A stretch of DNA of 40,303 nucleotides from assembly GCF_018678075.1 (NCBI RefSeq), contig NZ_JAHHIR010000036.1:1-40303 (forward strand), read 5' to 3'. Source of the stretch: Epibacterium ulvae. GTDB taxonomy: Bacteria > Pseudomonadota > Alphaproteobacteria > Rhodobacterales > Rhodobacteraceae. This document shows, piece after piece, positions 1 through 6,891 of the stretch (position 1 is the stretch's first letter; every line of letters begins with the position of its first letter). The notes under the pieces are model-generated. The model did not search any database, was not told the DNA's origin, and was given only the letters and a program-made list of their open reading frames with translations. Made by a program: the position numbers and the translations under genes.

Positions 1-33
1 AAGCGATACATCCAATCCAACAAACAGCTTCAT
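1..33 (-). CDS. IS110-family transposase, first 11 codons only (runs off the window)
   Basis: Reading the minus strand from 33 gives MKLFVGLDVSL, the typical opening of IS110-group DEDD transposases, whose first catalytic aspartate lies in the GLDVS motif. A good ribosome binding site, GGAGGA, sits at 41-46 on the same strand, seven bases before the ATG. The rest of the gene lies outside the window, so intactness cannot be judged. The IS5-type element that follows starts only about 80 bases upstream of this start codon. Confidence 0.6.
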   Translation of the reverse strand, partial: MKLFVGLDVSL

Positions 34-135
34 CCTGTCATCCTCCATATGGGTTCAATGCGGGAATGGCGGCAGCCCAACGCTGATCTGGCAAGAAGTA
101 ACGGCGGTGCGTGACGCAGGTCCCGTTACAGCATC

Positions 136-543
136 TCATAGCCAGCAAATGACGGTTGCTGCGAGAGCTATTGCGGAGAGAAAGACGGTTGGGGATCTGT
201 CGTAGCGGGTTGCCACACGCCGCCAATCCTTGAGCCTGCCGAACATCCTCTCGATACGGTTGCGCCGTTTGTATCGGCGCTTGTCATACTTGACGGTCTT
301 CTTGCGCGACTTGCGGCCAGGAATGCAGGGCTTTGCGCCCTTGTCTACAAGGGGTTCTCGGAACCAATCAGCGTCGTATCCTCGGTCTCCGAGAAGCCAT
401 TCCATCTTTGGCAAATTGCTCACCAAAGCGCGAGCACCGATGTAATCGCTGATTTGCCCTGCCGTGATAAAGAGGCGGATAGGGCGAGCGCTGGTGTCAG
501 TGATCGCATGCAGTTTGGTATTCATGCCGCCCTTAGTCAGCAC
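136..543 (-). CDS. IS5-family transposase, OrfB (downstream frame, made by -1 frameshift)
   Basis: This frame is the DDE transposase C-terminal half. The KGGMNTKLHAITD segment, the LLGDRGYDADWFRE motif with the second catalytic aspartate and the RRNRIERMFGRLKDWRR segment with the catalytic glutamate are all present, ending in ALAATVICWL. The internal ATG is probably not the true start. The frame stays open upstream and reads GKGRLIVLTKGGMNT, which joins OrfA through a -1 slip. The full product would therefore run from 896 to 136. Confidence 0.8.
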   Translation of the reverse strand: MLTKGGMNTKLHAITDTSARPIRLFITAGQISDYIGARALVSNLPKMEWLLGDRGYDADWFREPLVDKGAKPCIPGRKSRKKTVKYDKRRYKRRNRIERMFGRLKDWRRVATRYDRSPTVFLSAIALAATVICWL

Positions 544-545
544 GA

Positions 546-896
546 TTAGGCGTCCTTTCCCCCCTTTTTCAACCGTAGGCTGGAGGCCGTGCGATGTGCT
601 TTGAGGTAGGTGGCATCAATCGAGATGATCTTGTTGTCGGGAGCCTGCTCAGCCAGCCCCATCATGATCCGAGCGAAGACGCCCTTGTCGCTCCAACGTT
701 TCCAGCGATTGTACAACGTCTTATGCGGGCCATAGGCCGCAGGCGGATCACGCCATCGTAAACCATTGCGATTGATGAAGATAATCCCGCTCAACACACG
801 CCGATCATCCACACGCGCTCGGCCCCGGCTCTTCGGAAAGAAAGGCCTGAGACGCTGCATCTGCGCCTCAGGCAGCCAATACAAATTGCTCATCAT
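546..896 (-). CDS. IS5-family transposase, OrfA (upstream frame)
   Basis: This 116-residue frame carries the DUF4096-like N-terminal part of IS427-group transposases: a WLPEAQMQRL opening, the NGLRWRDPPAAYGPHKTLYNRW segment (split here only by description), and an IDATYLKAHR stretch holding the first catalytic aspartate (SIDATYLKAH). The ATG at 894-896 follows GGGGGA. The frame ends a few codons after a poly-A/poly-G run at which ribosomes are expected to shift back one base into OrfB. Read alone it would lack the remaining catalytic residues. All parts look intact, so the element may be active. Confidence 0.8.
   Translation of the reverse strand: MMSNLYWLPEAQMQRLRPFFPKSRGRARVDDRRVLSGIIFINRNGLRWRDPPAAYGPHKTLYNRWKRWSDKGVFARIMMGLAEQAPDNKIISIDATYLKAHRTASSLRLKKGGKDA
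558..564 (-). other. Candidate -1 ribosomal slippery heptamer in the IS5 transposase
   Basis: On the minus strand the OrfA codons read AAG GGG GGA AAG. G GGG GGA fits the X XXY YYZ slippery pattern, and a one-base backward slip puts the ribosome exactly in the OrfB frame. An A run directly upstream (AAAAA) may help. The geometry is seen in the sequence; frameshifting itself is inferred from known IS427-type elements. Confidence 0.55.
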
Positions 897-966
897 GTCC
901 CCCTACAACAAGGGGTCGTGAATCATAACAACCCGACAGGCTCAATCAGTTAATGGGTCCTGACCC

Positions 967-1375
967 TAGGATTTCTCATAGCGATTCGCGATTGCCGTGC
1001 CAGATTTGGTAATTCTCTGCATCCGGGCCAGAAAACCCCATCAATAACAAGGCAGTGACCCGTCTATTTGCGTCTATTCGTGGCGCGGACAGATCGGGTG
1101 AAACGCTCAAAAAATACCCATTTCTCGCCCGAGATCGGGTTGCATGCCAAGCTGGTCTCAATTGCAGATACCAGCCTGCAGCACACCTGACGCTGGATGT
1201 GATTCCCTTTTGTCAATAAAGCCAAGCACCCCGCTCTTCGCCGACACGCCACTAGTGCGTTAAAACGCAACTGCGCCGCGCCTATGGCGCGGCGCTTGGC
1301 CTAACGGGTCGCCTGCGATCTTGATCGCTGCGCAGACCGGGCGGGAGCCTCCCCCGCCTGCCTCCGCGCGATTGA
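967..1375. other. Gene-free stretch between the IS element and the aldo/keto reductase
   Basis: No convincing gene is visible on either strand; the open frames here have no recognisable protein and no good ribosome binding site. A short palindrome, TGCGTT-AA-AACGCA, lies at 1256-1269, followed by three tandem hairpins described separately (1273-1358). Confidence 0.5.
1273..1358. repeat. Three tandem hairpins downstream of the aldo/keto reductase gene
   Basis: Three inverted repeats lie close together. The first has a perfect 10-bp stem (GCGCCGCGCC, loop TAT, 1273-1295), the second reads GCGATC-TT-GATCGC (1315-1328) and the third is GGCGGG paired with CCCGCC (1340-1358). They sit 18 to 103 bases beyond the stop of the reverse-strand reductase gene and have no T-tract on that side. 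A role in transcript ending or mRNA 3' protection is possible. The arrangement resembles the hairpin array at 10526-10619. Confidence 0.5.
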
Positions 1376-2425
1376 TCAATAGGGCATGGGATAGGTTTTA
1401 TGCGCCGCGTCGATCTCTTCAATGACATCCACGCCCAGTTCCAGATCTTTGCCATCCAAAATATGTTTCAGCTGGGTCTGGCCCGTCGCACCAAAGATGA
1501 CCGACGCCATAAAGGGACGCGTCTTACACCAGGCCAAGGCCATGTTCACCGGATCCAGCCCGTGTTTGCGGGCAATTGCCAGATAGGCCTCGACCGCCTC
1601 GAACACACGCTCTGACACCCGACCGCCCAGGTTGCCATTGATCGACATCCGCGACTTGTCCGGCACCGCACCGCCTTGGTATTTGCCGGTCAACAGCCCC
1701 GCCGCCAGCGGAGAATAGGACAAGAGCCCCACATCCTCATAGGTGCTCAGCTCTGCAAGATCGGTGTCAAACAGGCGGCACAGCAGCGAATATTCGTTTT
1801 GCAGCGTAGCCACCCGCGGACCTTTGCCCGCCTCTGCCAGGTCCAGCCATTGTGCGGTGCCCCATGCGCTGTCGTTGCTGAGGCCGAAGGCGCGGATATT
1901 GCCCTTGTCGACCTGCTCTTGCAGCGCCTCCAAGCAGTTTTCGATATCCGCGCGAATGTCTGCGCGGGTCTGCCCGGATGTCCAGGGTTTAAAGCCCCAG
2001 TTCTTGCGGAACATATAGCTGCCGCGGTTTGGCCAGTGGAATTGGTACAGATCGATGTAGTCAGTTTTCAACCGCTTCAGCGAGTCCTCGATGGTGGTTG
2101 CGATGCTCTCTTTGCTGATCGGTGCGCCGTCGCGCACGGCCTTCAACCCTTGGCCGGAATGTTTGGTCGCCAGGACATAGTCGCTGCGGCGTCCGGTCTT
2201 TTCGTTCCACCGCCCGATGATCGCTTCGCTGTGGCCAATCGTCTCTGCACGCACCGGGTTCACCGGATACATCTCGGCGGTGTCCAGAAAGTTAATCCCC
2301 GCCGCAAGCGCCATATCAATTTGCGTGTGCGCGTCAGCCTCATCGGTCTGCGAGCCAAAGGTCATCGTGCCCAGGCAATACTCGGTGACCATAATATCTG
2401 TGCGGCCCAGTCGGTTCTGTTTCAT
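1376..2425 (-). CDS. tas: Aldo/keto reductase, Tas-like
   Basis: A 349-residue NAD(P)H-dependent aldo/keto reductase of the Tas type, close to the family length (about 346). The catalytic tetrad is complete: Asp48 and Tyr53 in FLDTAEMY, Lys88 in LATKHSG and His130 in FHWPNRG. The SEADAH-like N-terminal segment (TDEADAHTQID) and FLDTAEMYPV match E. coli Tas. The physiological substrate is unknown; the family reduces carbonyl compounds in the cytoplasm. The ATG at 2423-2425 has an AAGGGA ribosome site nearby. It is transcribed alone, divergently from the SOS-boxed gene at 2539, and its start lies about 80 bases from that operator. Confidence 0.9.
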   Translation of the reverse strand: MKQNRLGRTDIMVTEYCLGTMTFGSQTDEADAHTQIDMALAAGINFLDTAEMYPVNPVRAETIGHSEAIIGRWNEKTGRRSDYVLATKHSGQGLKAVRDGAPISKESIATTIEDSLKRLKTDYIDLYQFHWPNRGSYMFRKNWGFKPWTSGQTRADIRADIENCLEALQEQVDKGNIRAFGLSNDSAWGTAQWLDLAEAGKGPRVATLQNEYSLLCRLFDTDLAELSTYEDVGLLSYSPLAAGLLTGKYQGGAVPDKSRMSINGNLGGRVSERVFEAVEAYLAIARKHGLDPVNMALAWCKTRPFMASVIFGATGQTQLKHILDGKDLELGVDVIEEIDAAHKTYPMPY

Positions 2426-2508
2426 TGCGCGTCCCTTCGCTGTCCGGCATTTTGTTACCGCAACCTAAGCCTCAGCTGGTGTGATGCAACCCCTTCGGAA
2501 AAATTTGC

Positions 2509-2523
2509 GAACAAAAGGGGAAC
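2509..2523 (+). promoter_or_regulatory. LexA (SOS) box, alphaproteobacterial type
   Basis: The sequence GAACAAAAGGGGAAC is a perfect GAAC-N7-GAAC direct repeat, the known LexA operator of Alphaproteobacteria (equivalently GTTC-N7-GTTC). It ends 15 bases before the ATG of the ImuA-like gene, where LexA binding would block transcription or translation initiation. Confidence 0.8.
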
Positions 2524-2538
2524 GTGCGAGAATAACGC

Positions 2539-3144
2539 ATGGCGACTCACCTTCTGACCCGCAAGACACACCGCCCCAAAGACGGCTTACGTCTGAGCGA
2601 TGATATCTCCCTGGCCCGCGCCCGCGCGCATGAGGCCTGCGGCCCGGCCCGCTGGGGGTTTGCTCTGTGGCTGGCCTCGGCGGTGCCCGGTCCGATCCTC
2701 TGGATCACACCCCAATGGAACAAGGCGCAGCTCAACCCCGATGGCATCGCCCCCTTCACCGATCCGGGCAGGTTTCTCTTTGTCCGCCCCCCTCGGGCAG
2801 AGGATCTTTTGTGGTGCACCGAAGAGATCCTGCGCAGCGGCGCCACGAGGCTTGTTGTCTGTGAACTTCCCGAACCGCCTTTGATGACACCAGTCCGCCG
2901 CCTGCATCTTGCGGCCGAAGAAGGCGGCACCTTGGGGGCTGCCCCCCTCGCGCTCCTGCTGACCCCCGATCACGGCGGTGCCCCCGGCATTGAGACACGC
3001 TGGCATATGGCGCAGGCCTATAGCGCCACCCACAACCACTGGACTCTCAAACGCCTGCGCGCCCGCACCGCACCGCCTAAGGAATGGACCCTCAAACGCA
3101 ACGCGGGGCCCATGCCCTTTGCAGAGGTCACCGAAGCGGGCTGA
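2539..3144 (+). CDS. imuA: ImuA-like SOS mutagenesis protein, stand-alone
   Basis: A 201-residue protein that I match, with moderate confidence, to the ImuA family of RecA/SulA-related proteins that work with ImuB and DnaE2 in damage-induced mutagenesis. Visible signs are a hydrophobic core strand (ALWLASAVPGPILWITPQW), a second strand ending in LVVCELPEP, VRRLHLAAE, and a C-terminal ETRWHM ... WTLKRLRARTAPPKEWTL segment typical of ImuA tails. There is no Walker A motif, as in ImuA. The perfect SOS box just upstream supports the call. No imuB or dnaE2 follows; metG is next after 195 bases. The alternative is an uncharacterised SOS-regulated protein. Confidence 0.55.
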   Translation: MATHLLTRKTHRPKDGLRLSDDISLARARAHEACGPARWGFALWLASAVPGPILWITPQWNKAQLNPDGIAPFTDPGRFLFVRPPRAEDLLWCTEEILRSGATRLVVCELPEPPLMTPVRRLHLAAEEGGTLGAAPLALLLTPDHGGAPGIETRWHMAQAYSATHNHWTLKRLRARTAPPKEWTLKRNAGPMPFAEVTEAG

Positions 3145-3245
3145 ATCAGCCCAGCGCTGCATCCATGCGACGGTCCACACGCCCACTGCAGCGCAGCCCC
3201 CCTGTCGTGGGGCGCATGGGCGCGAACCGTTCAGAGGTACAAATC

Positions 3246-3273
3246 CGACAGCTCTCCCGCAGAATGGCTGTCG
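3246..3273 (+). other. Hairpin in the imuA-metG intergenic region
   Basis: CGACAGC at 3246-3252 pairs perfectly with GCTGTCG at 3267-3273 across a 14-base loop. It lies 67 bases before the preferred metG start. No T-tract follows, so it is not a standard terminator and could be a leader structure. The function is not evident. Confidence 0.3.
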
Positions 3274-3339
3274 CCGGGCTTCCCCCCTCCGCACGCTTCC
3301 TGTAGAGGGATCACCAACTTTGTATTCTGGATGGATCGC

Positions 3340-5058
3340 ATGGCACGTATTCTTATCACCTCGGCACTGCCCTACATCAACGGGATCAAGCACTTGGGCA
3401 ATCTGGTTGGCAGCCAGCTGCCGGCCGATCTGTTTGCGCGGTTCCAGCGCGGCATCGGCAATGAAGTTCTGTTCCTCTGTGCCACCGACGAACATGGCAC
3501 CCCGGCTGAGCTGGCGGCCTCAAAGGCTGACAAACCGGTCGCTGAGTATTGCGCCGAGATGCACGAGGTTCAGGCCAAAATCGCCAAGGGCTTTGGCCTG
3601 TCGTTTGACCACTTTGGCCGCTCGTCCAGCCCTGCCAACCACACGCTGACCCAGCATTTCGCGGGCAAACTGGCCGAGGCCGGGTTGATTTCCGAAGTCG
3701 CCGACCGCCAGGTCTATTCCAACGCCGATGGCCGCTTCCTGCCAGACCGCTATGTCGAAGGCACCTGCCCCAACTGCTTCTATGAACGCGCGCGCGGTGA
3801 CCAATGTGAAGAATGCACCAAACAGCTGGATCCCACAGATCTGATAACTCCACGCTCTGCCATCTCTGGCTCAACCGATCTGGAAGTGCGCGAGACCAAG
3901 CACCTGTTCCTGCGCCAATCCGAATTGCGCGACCAGCTGGATGCCTGGATCGACAGCAAGGCCGACTGGCCCGTGCTGACTACCTCGATCGCCAAGAAAT
4001 GGTTGCACGATGGTGACGGGCTGCAGGACCGCGGCATTACCCGAGATCTGGACTGGGGTGTCTCTGTACAAAAGGGTGACGAGGCCTGGGACGGAATGGA
4101 AGGTAAGGTCTTCTATGTATGGTTCGACGCCCCCATCGAATATATCGCCTGCGCCAAGGAATGGGCCGAAGCCAACGGCAAGGATGACGCCGAGTGGGAG
4201 CGCTGGTGGCGCACCGACAAAGGCGCGGATGATGTGCGGTATGTCCAGTTCATGGGCAAGGACAACGTCCCCTTCCACACGCTGTCGTTCCCGGCAACAA
4301 TCCTGGGCTCCGGTGAACCCTGGAAAATGGTCGACCACCTGAAGTCCTTTAACTACCTGAACTATGACGGTGGTCAGTTCTCCACCAGCCAGGGCCGTGG
4401 CGTGTTCATGGATCAGGCGCTGGAGTTGTTGCCGTCCGATTACTGGCGCTGGTGGCTACTGTCTCATGCGCCCGAAAGCTCGGATTCGGAATTCACCTGG
4501 GAGAATTTCCAGCAATCCGTGAACAAGGATCTGGCCGATGTTCTGGGCAACTTTGTCAGCCGCATCACCAAATTCTGTCGCTCCAAATTTGGCGAAGAAG
4601 TGCCCGCGGGCGGCGCCTTTGGCGAACAGGAAACCGCGCTGATTGCGGATCTCACCAAACGTGTGCACGCTTACGAAGGCCACATGGAAGCCATGGACGT
4701 GCGCAAATCAGCACAAGAGCTGCGCGCGATCTGGGTGGCAGGCAACGAATATCTGCAAAGCGCGGCCCCCTGGTCGACCTTCAAAACCAATCCCGAACAA
4801 GCCGCGGCCCAAGTGCGCCTTGGTCTGAACCTGATCCGTCTCTATGCGGTGCTCAGCGCGCCCTTCATTCCGGACGCCACCGACAAGATGATGGCGGCCC
4901 TCAAATCCGAAGATCGTGACTGGCCTTCGGATGTGGCAGCCTTCCTGAATGGTCTACCTGAAGGCCACGCCTTTGCTGTTCCAGACGTTCTCTTTGCCAA
5001 GATCGCAGATGAAGAGCGTGAAGAGTGGCAGGCTAAATTTTCCGGCACCCGCGACTAA
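3340..5058 (+). CDS. metG: Methionyl-tRNA synthetase
   Basis: Class Ia aminoacyl-tRNA synthetase that charges tRNA-Met, 572 residues from ATG 3340. That start is preferred over ATG 3331 because GGATGGA lies seven bases before it and [16 protein letters not shown] is the usual opening. The HIGH-equivalent is HLGN (residues 18-21). A zinc knuckle is formed by Cys143, Cys146, Cys156 and Cys159. The KMSKS-equivalent loop reads QFSTS (346-350), so both lysines of the classical motif are absent. WFDAPIEYI and the anticodon-binding helical domain (from about 400) are normal. There is no C-terminal EMAP-like domain. A strong terminator follows. Confidence 0.95.
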   Translation: MARILITSALPYINGIKHLGNLVGSQLPADLFARFQRGIGNEVLFLCATDEHGTPAELAASKADKPVAEYCAEMHEVQAKIAKGFGLSFDHFGRSSSPANHTLTQHFAGKLAEAGLISEVADRQVYSNADGRFLPDRYVEGTCPNCFYERARGDQCEECTKQLDPTDLITPRSAISGSTDLEVRETKHLFLRQSELRDQLDAWIDSKADWPVLTTSIAKKWLHDGDGLQDRGITRDLDWGVSVQKGDEAWDGMEGKVFYVWFDAPIEYIACAKEWAEANGKDDAEWERWWRTDKGADDVRYVQFMGKDNVPFHTLSFPATILGSGEPWKMVDHLKSFNYLNYDGGQFSTSQGRGVFMDQALELLPSDYWRWWLLSHAPESSDSEFTWENFQQSVNKDLADVLGNFVSRITKFCRSKFGEEVPAGGAFGEQETALIADLTKRVHAYEGHMEAMDVRKSAQELRAIWVAGNEYLQSAAPWSTFKTNPEQAAAQVRLGLNLIRLYAVLSAPFIPDATDKMMAALKSEDRDWPSDVAAFLNGLPEGHAFAVPDVLFAKIADEEREEWQAKFSGTRD

Positions 5059-5079
5059 ACATCAGATTACATTGCATTT

Positions 5080-5107
5080 AAAACGCGCTCCTCGGGGCGC
5101 GTTTTTT
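5080..5107 (+). terminator. Rho-independent terminator after metG
   Basis: AAAACGCGC at 5080-5088 pairs with GCGCGTTTT at 5097-5105 around an eight-base loop, with a run of T directly after the GC part. It starts 22 bases beyond the metG stop. Confidence 0.85.
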
Positions 5108-5127
5108 GTTTTCGCGATAAAATTATA

Positions 5128-5173
5128 TCTGATTAAAAAACTCGGATTGACGTATCCGACTAAATAAGTCAGA
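5128..5173. promoter_or_regulatory. Two tandem 19-bp operator-like palindromes upstream of hemP
   Basis: TCCGACTAAATAAGTCAGA (5155-5173) is a near-perfect palindrome, GACT-N5-AGTC with matching TCY/RGA flanks. TCTGATTAAAAAACTCGGA (5128-5146) is a weaker version with the same outer TCNGA / TCNGA edges. Their starts are 27 bases apart in an AT-rich strip that also holds a TTGACG hexamer (5147-5152). Since hemP-imelysin operons are iron-controlled in this group, an iron regulator such as a RirA/IscR-like or Fur-family protein is the likely ligand. The protein is not identified by sequence alone. Confidence 0.5.
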
Positions 5174-5227
5174 AAACACATGTCCAGCCAACTTGCCGAG
5201 TCAGGTCAGCCCGATGTCAGGAGATAG

Positions 5228-5434
5228 ATGAGGGTCCGCAGGACCTCGAAACAGCGCTGGGTAGATGACATGAAACAGATCGATACGAACGAATTGACAA
5301 CCGCAACTGAAGTTTTCCCCACTTTTTATGCCGAAGATCTGACCAAGGGCGGGAACCAGGCACGCATTTTGCTGAACGGCCAAGTTTACTCCCTGCGGAT
5401 CACCCGCGCTGGAAAACTGATCCTGACGAAATAG
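5228..5434 (+). CDS. hemP: Hemin uptake protein HemP
   Basis: A 68-residue protein whose C-terminal half (ARILLNGQVYSLRITRAGKL, then ILTK) is the HemP family signature. HemP proteins are small factors linked to haem uptake, and in several Proteobacteria they activate haem-receptor expression. The start at 5228 is chosen because AGGAG lies five bases before it; an internal ATG at 5270 has no comparable site. It is the first gene behind the two palindromes and ahead of the imelysin operon, which points to iron or haem control. A terminator-like hairpin begins eight bases after its stop. Confidence 0.85.
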   Translation: MRVRRTSKQRWVDDMKQIDTNELTTATEVFPTFYAEDLTKGGNQARILLNGQVYSLRITRAGKLILTK

Positions 5435-5441
5435 CACACCA

Positions 5442-5475
5442 GCCCGGCAACGCTTTGGCGTACGGGCTTCCCTTT
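5442..5475 (+). terminator. Attenuator or partial terminator after hemP
   Basis: GCCCG (5442-5446) pairs with CGGGC (5463-5467), and inside it ACGC (5450-5453) pairs with GCGT (5458-5461) around TTTG. The pyrimidine-rich TTCCCTTTCT follows. It lies between hemP and the imelysin gene, so it could lower downstream expression or protect the short hemP mRNA. Confidence 0.55.
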
Positions 5476-5527
5476 CTGGCGACTGCTCCTGCGGTGCCGG
5501 GTATTCACAACTAGCGATGAGCACACA

Positions 5528-6796
5528 ATGATCACTAAGATTCTTCGCGGCACTGCAGTGTCTGCAACGATCCTCTCCGCCACTGCAGCCTTTGCTGTTG
5601 AAAAAGAAGCGGTACTGACCACCTACGCCGATATTGCTCTGGCCACATATGAAGACAGCCTGATCACGGCGAAAACCCTGCAAACCGCGGTAAACGCACT
5701 TCTGGAAGCCCCATCGGCTGAAAACCTGCAAGCCGCACGCGCCGCGTGGTTGGCCTCCCGCGTGCCCTACCAGCAGTCCGAAGTCTTCCGCTTTGGCAAT
5801 GCCATCGTTGATGATTGGGAAGGCAAAGTGAACGCTTGGCCCCTGGACGAAGGTCTGATCGATTATGTGGACGCATCCTACGGCGGTCCAAGCGACGAAA
5901 ACGGTCTGGCGGCCTTGAACATCGTGGCCAACCCGTCCTTTGATCTGTCCGGCAAAACCATCGACGCGACACATATCACCCCCACCCTGCTGGAAGAGAC
6001 CCTGCACGAGGCCGACGGCGTCGAAGCAAACGTTGCTACCGGCTACCACGCGATTGAATTCCTGCTGTGGGGTCAAGACCTTAAAGGCACCGATCACGGC
6101 GCTGGCGACCGCTCCTGGACTGATTTTGCAGCGGGCAGCGACTGCACCAACGGCAACTGTGACCGTCGCGGCGAATACCTGTCAGCGGCAACTGATCTGC
6201 TGGTCTCGGACCTGGAATGGATGGTTGCACAATGGACAGCTGAAGGCGAAGGCCGCACCACATTGTTCTCTGATCTGGACGCAGGCGTTTCGGCTATCCT
6301 GACCGGCATGGGTTCGCTGTCTTACGGGGAAACCGCTGGTGAGCGTATGCGCCTGGGCGTCATGCTGAACGATCCCGAAGAAGAGCATGACTGTTTCTCG
6401 GACAACACCCACAACAGCCACTACTATGATGGCCTGGGCGTTCAAAACGTCTATCTGGGCGAATACATCCGCGTGAACGGCGATCTGGTGTCTGGCACCT
6501 CTCTGTCTGAGCTGGTTGCCGAAACCGACGCCGCGCTGGATGGTGAGATCCTGACCAAACTGTCCGCCACAATGCGCGCTCTGGGCAGCATCAAACTGGC
6601 CGCCGAGGCGGGCTTCTCCTACGATCAGATGCTGGAAGCAGGCAACGCCAAAGGCGAGGCTCTGGTGATGGGCGGCATCAACGGTCTGATCGACCAGACC
6701 CGTTCGTTTGAACGCGCGGTCACCGCACTAAAGCTGGACGGCATCGCCTTTGAAGGCTCCGACTCGCTGGATAACCCCACAGCGGTCTTCCAATAA
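5528..6796 (+). CDS. Imelysin (peptidase M75-like) iron-regulated periplasmic protein
   Basis: A 422-residue exported protein with a clear signal peptide (MITKILRGTAVSATILSATA, cleaved after AFA near residue 23). The imelysin GxHxxE motif is intact as GYHAIE, with His174 and Glu177, followed by FLLWGQD. Imelysins (also ICMP or IrpA) are two-helical-bundle proteins of the periplasm or outer envelope, tied to iron uptake; the proposed peptidase activity is uncertain and metal or haem binding is more likely. An internal Cys pair (SDCTNGNC) and a DCFSDNTHNSHYYD stretch are also seen. It sits between hemP and the di-haem oxidoreductase gene. No strong ribosome site is visible. Confidence 0.9.
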   Translation: MITKILRGTAVSATILSATAAFAVEKEAVLTTYADIALATYEDSLITAKTLQTAVNALLEAPSAENLQAARAAWLASRVPYQQSEVFRFGNAIVDDWEGKVNAWPLDEGLIDYVDASYGGPSDENGLAALNIVANPSFDLSGKTIDATHITPTLLEETLHEADGVEANVATGYHAIEFLLWGQDLKGTDHGAGDRSWTDFAAGSDCTNGNCDRRGEYLSAATDLLVSDLEWMVAQWTAEGEGRTTLFSDLDAGVSAILTGMGSLSYGETAGERMRLGVMLNDPEEEHDCFSDNTHNSHYYDGLGVQNVYLGEYIRVNGDLVSGTSLSELVAETDAALDGEILTKLSATMRALGSIKLAAEAGFSYDQMLEAGNAKGEALVMGGINGLIDQTRSFERAVTALKLDGIAFEGSDSLDNPTAVFQ

Positions 6797-6808
6797 GCAT
6801 ATGAGTTT

Positions 6809-6837
6809 CCTGGGCAAGGGTTTCACCTTTGCCCAGG
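6809..6837 (+). terminator. Strong hairpin between imelysin and DUF1111 genes
   Basis: A 13-bp stem with one G-U pair (CCTGGGCAAGGGT, loop TTC, ACCTTTGCCCAGG) starts 12 bases after the imelysin stop. T-rich DNA (GGCTTTGGTTTCATTT) follows. It may act as a partial terminator or an mRNA processing and stability element inside the operon. Confidence 0.6.
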
Positions 6838-6891
6838 GCTTTGGTTTCATTTACACCTTGTTTCAAACACCCTCACGTCCCCGGTTCAGGC

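Larger units (their letters stand above)
113..966 (-). mobile_element. Complete IS5-family (IS427-like) insertion sequence, about 0.85 kb
   Basis: Two overlapping transposase frames on the minus strand fill the element. Imperfect inverted repeats mark its ends: CAGGTCCCGTTAC at 117-129 matches the reverse complement of 950-962 (CAGGACCCATTAA) at 10 of 13 positions. The length and the two-frame design with a frameshift window are those of the IS427 subgroup. The exact outer ends and the target duplication could not be fixed by eye. A CTAG lies at 965-968 on the right, but I see no clear partner on the left. Confidence 0.7.

Noticed and set aside
976-1270. Two small overlapping minus-strand frames (61 and 68 codons)
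   Set aside because: No ribosome sites and no recognisable sequence; the stretch looks like non-coding DNA between an IS and a gene.
1676-2557. Long plus-strand open frame of 293 codons opposite the aldo/keto reductase
   Set aside because: It is the mirror frame of a strongly matching Tas-like gene in GC-rich DNA, with no ribosome site or family similarity.
2587-3495. 302-codon minus-strand frame across imuA-like and metG
   Set aside because: It is antisense to two supported genes and crosses an intergenic region; the composition is that of a shadow frame.
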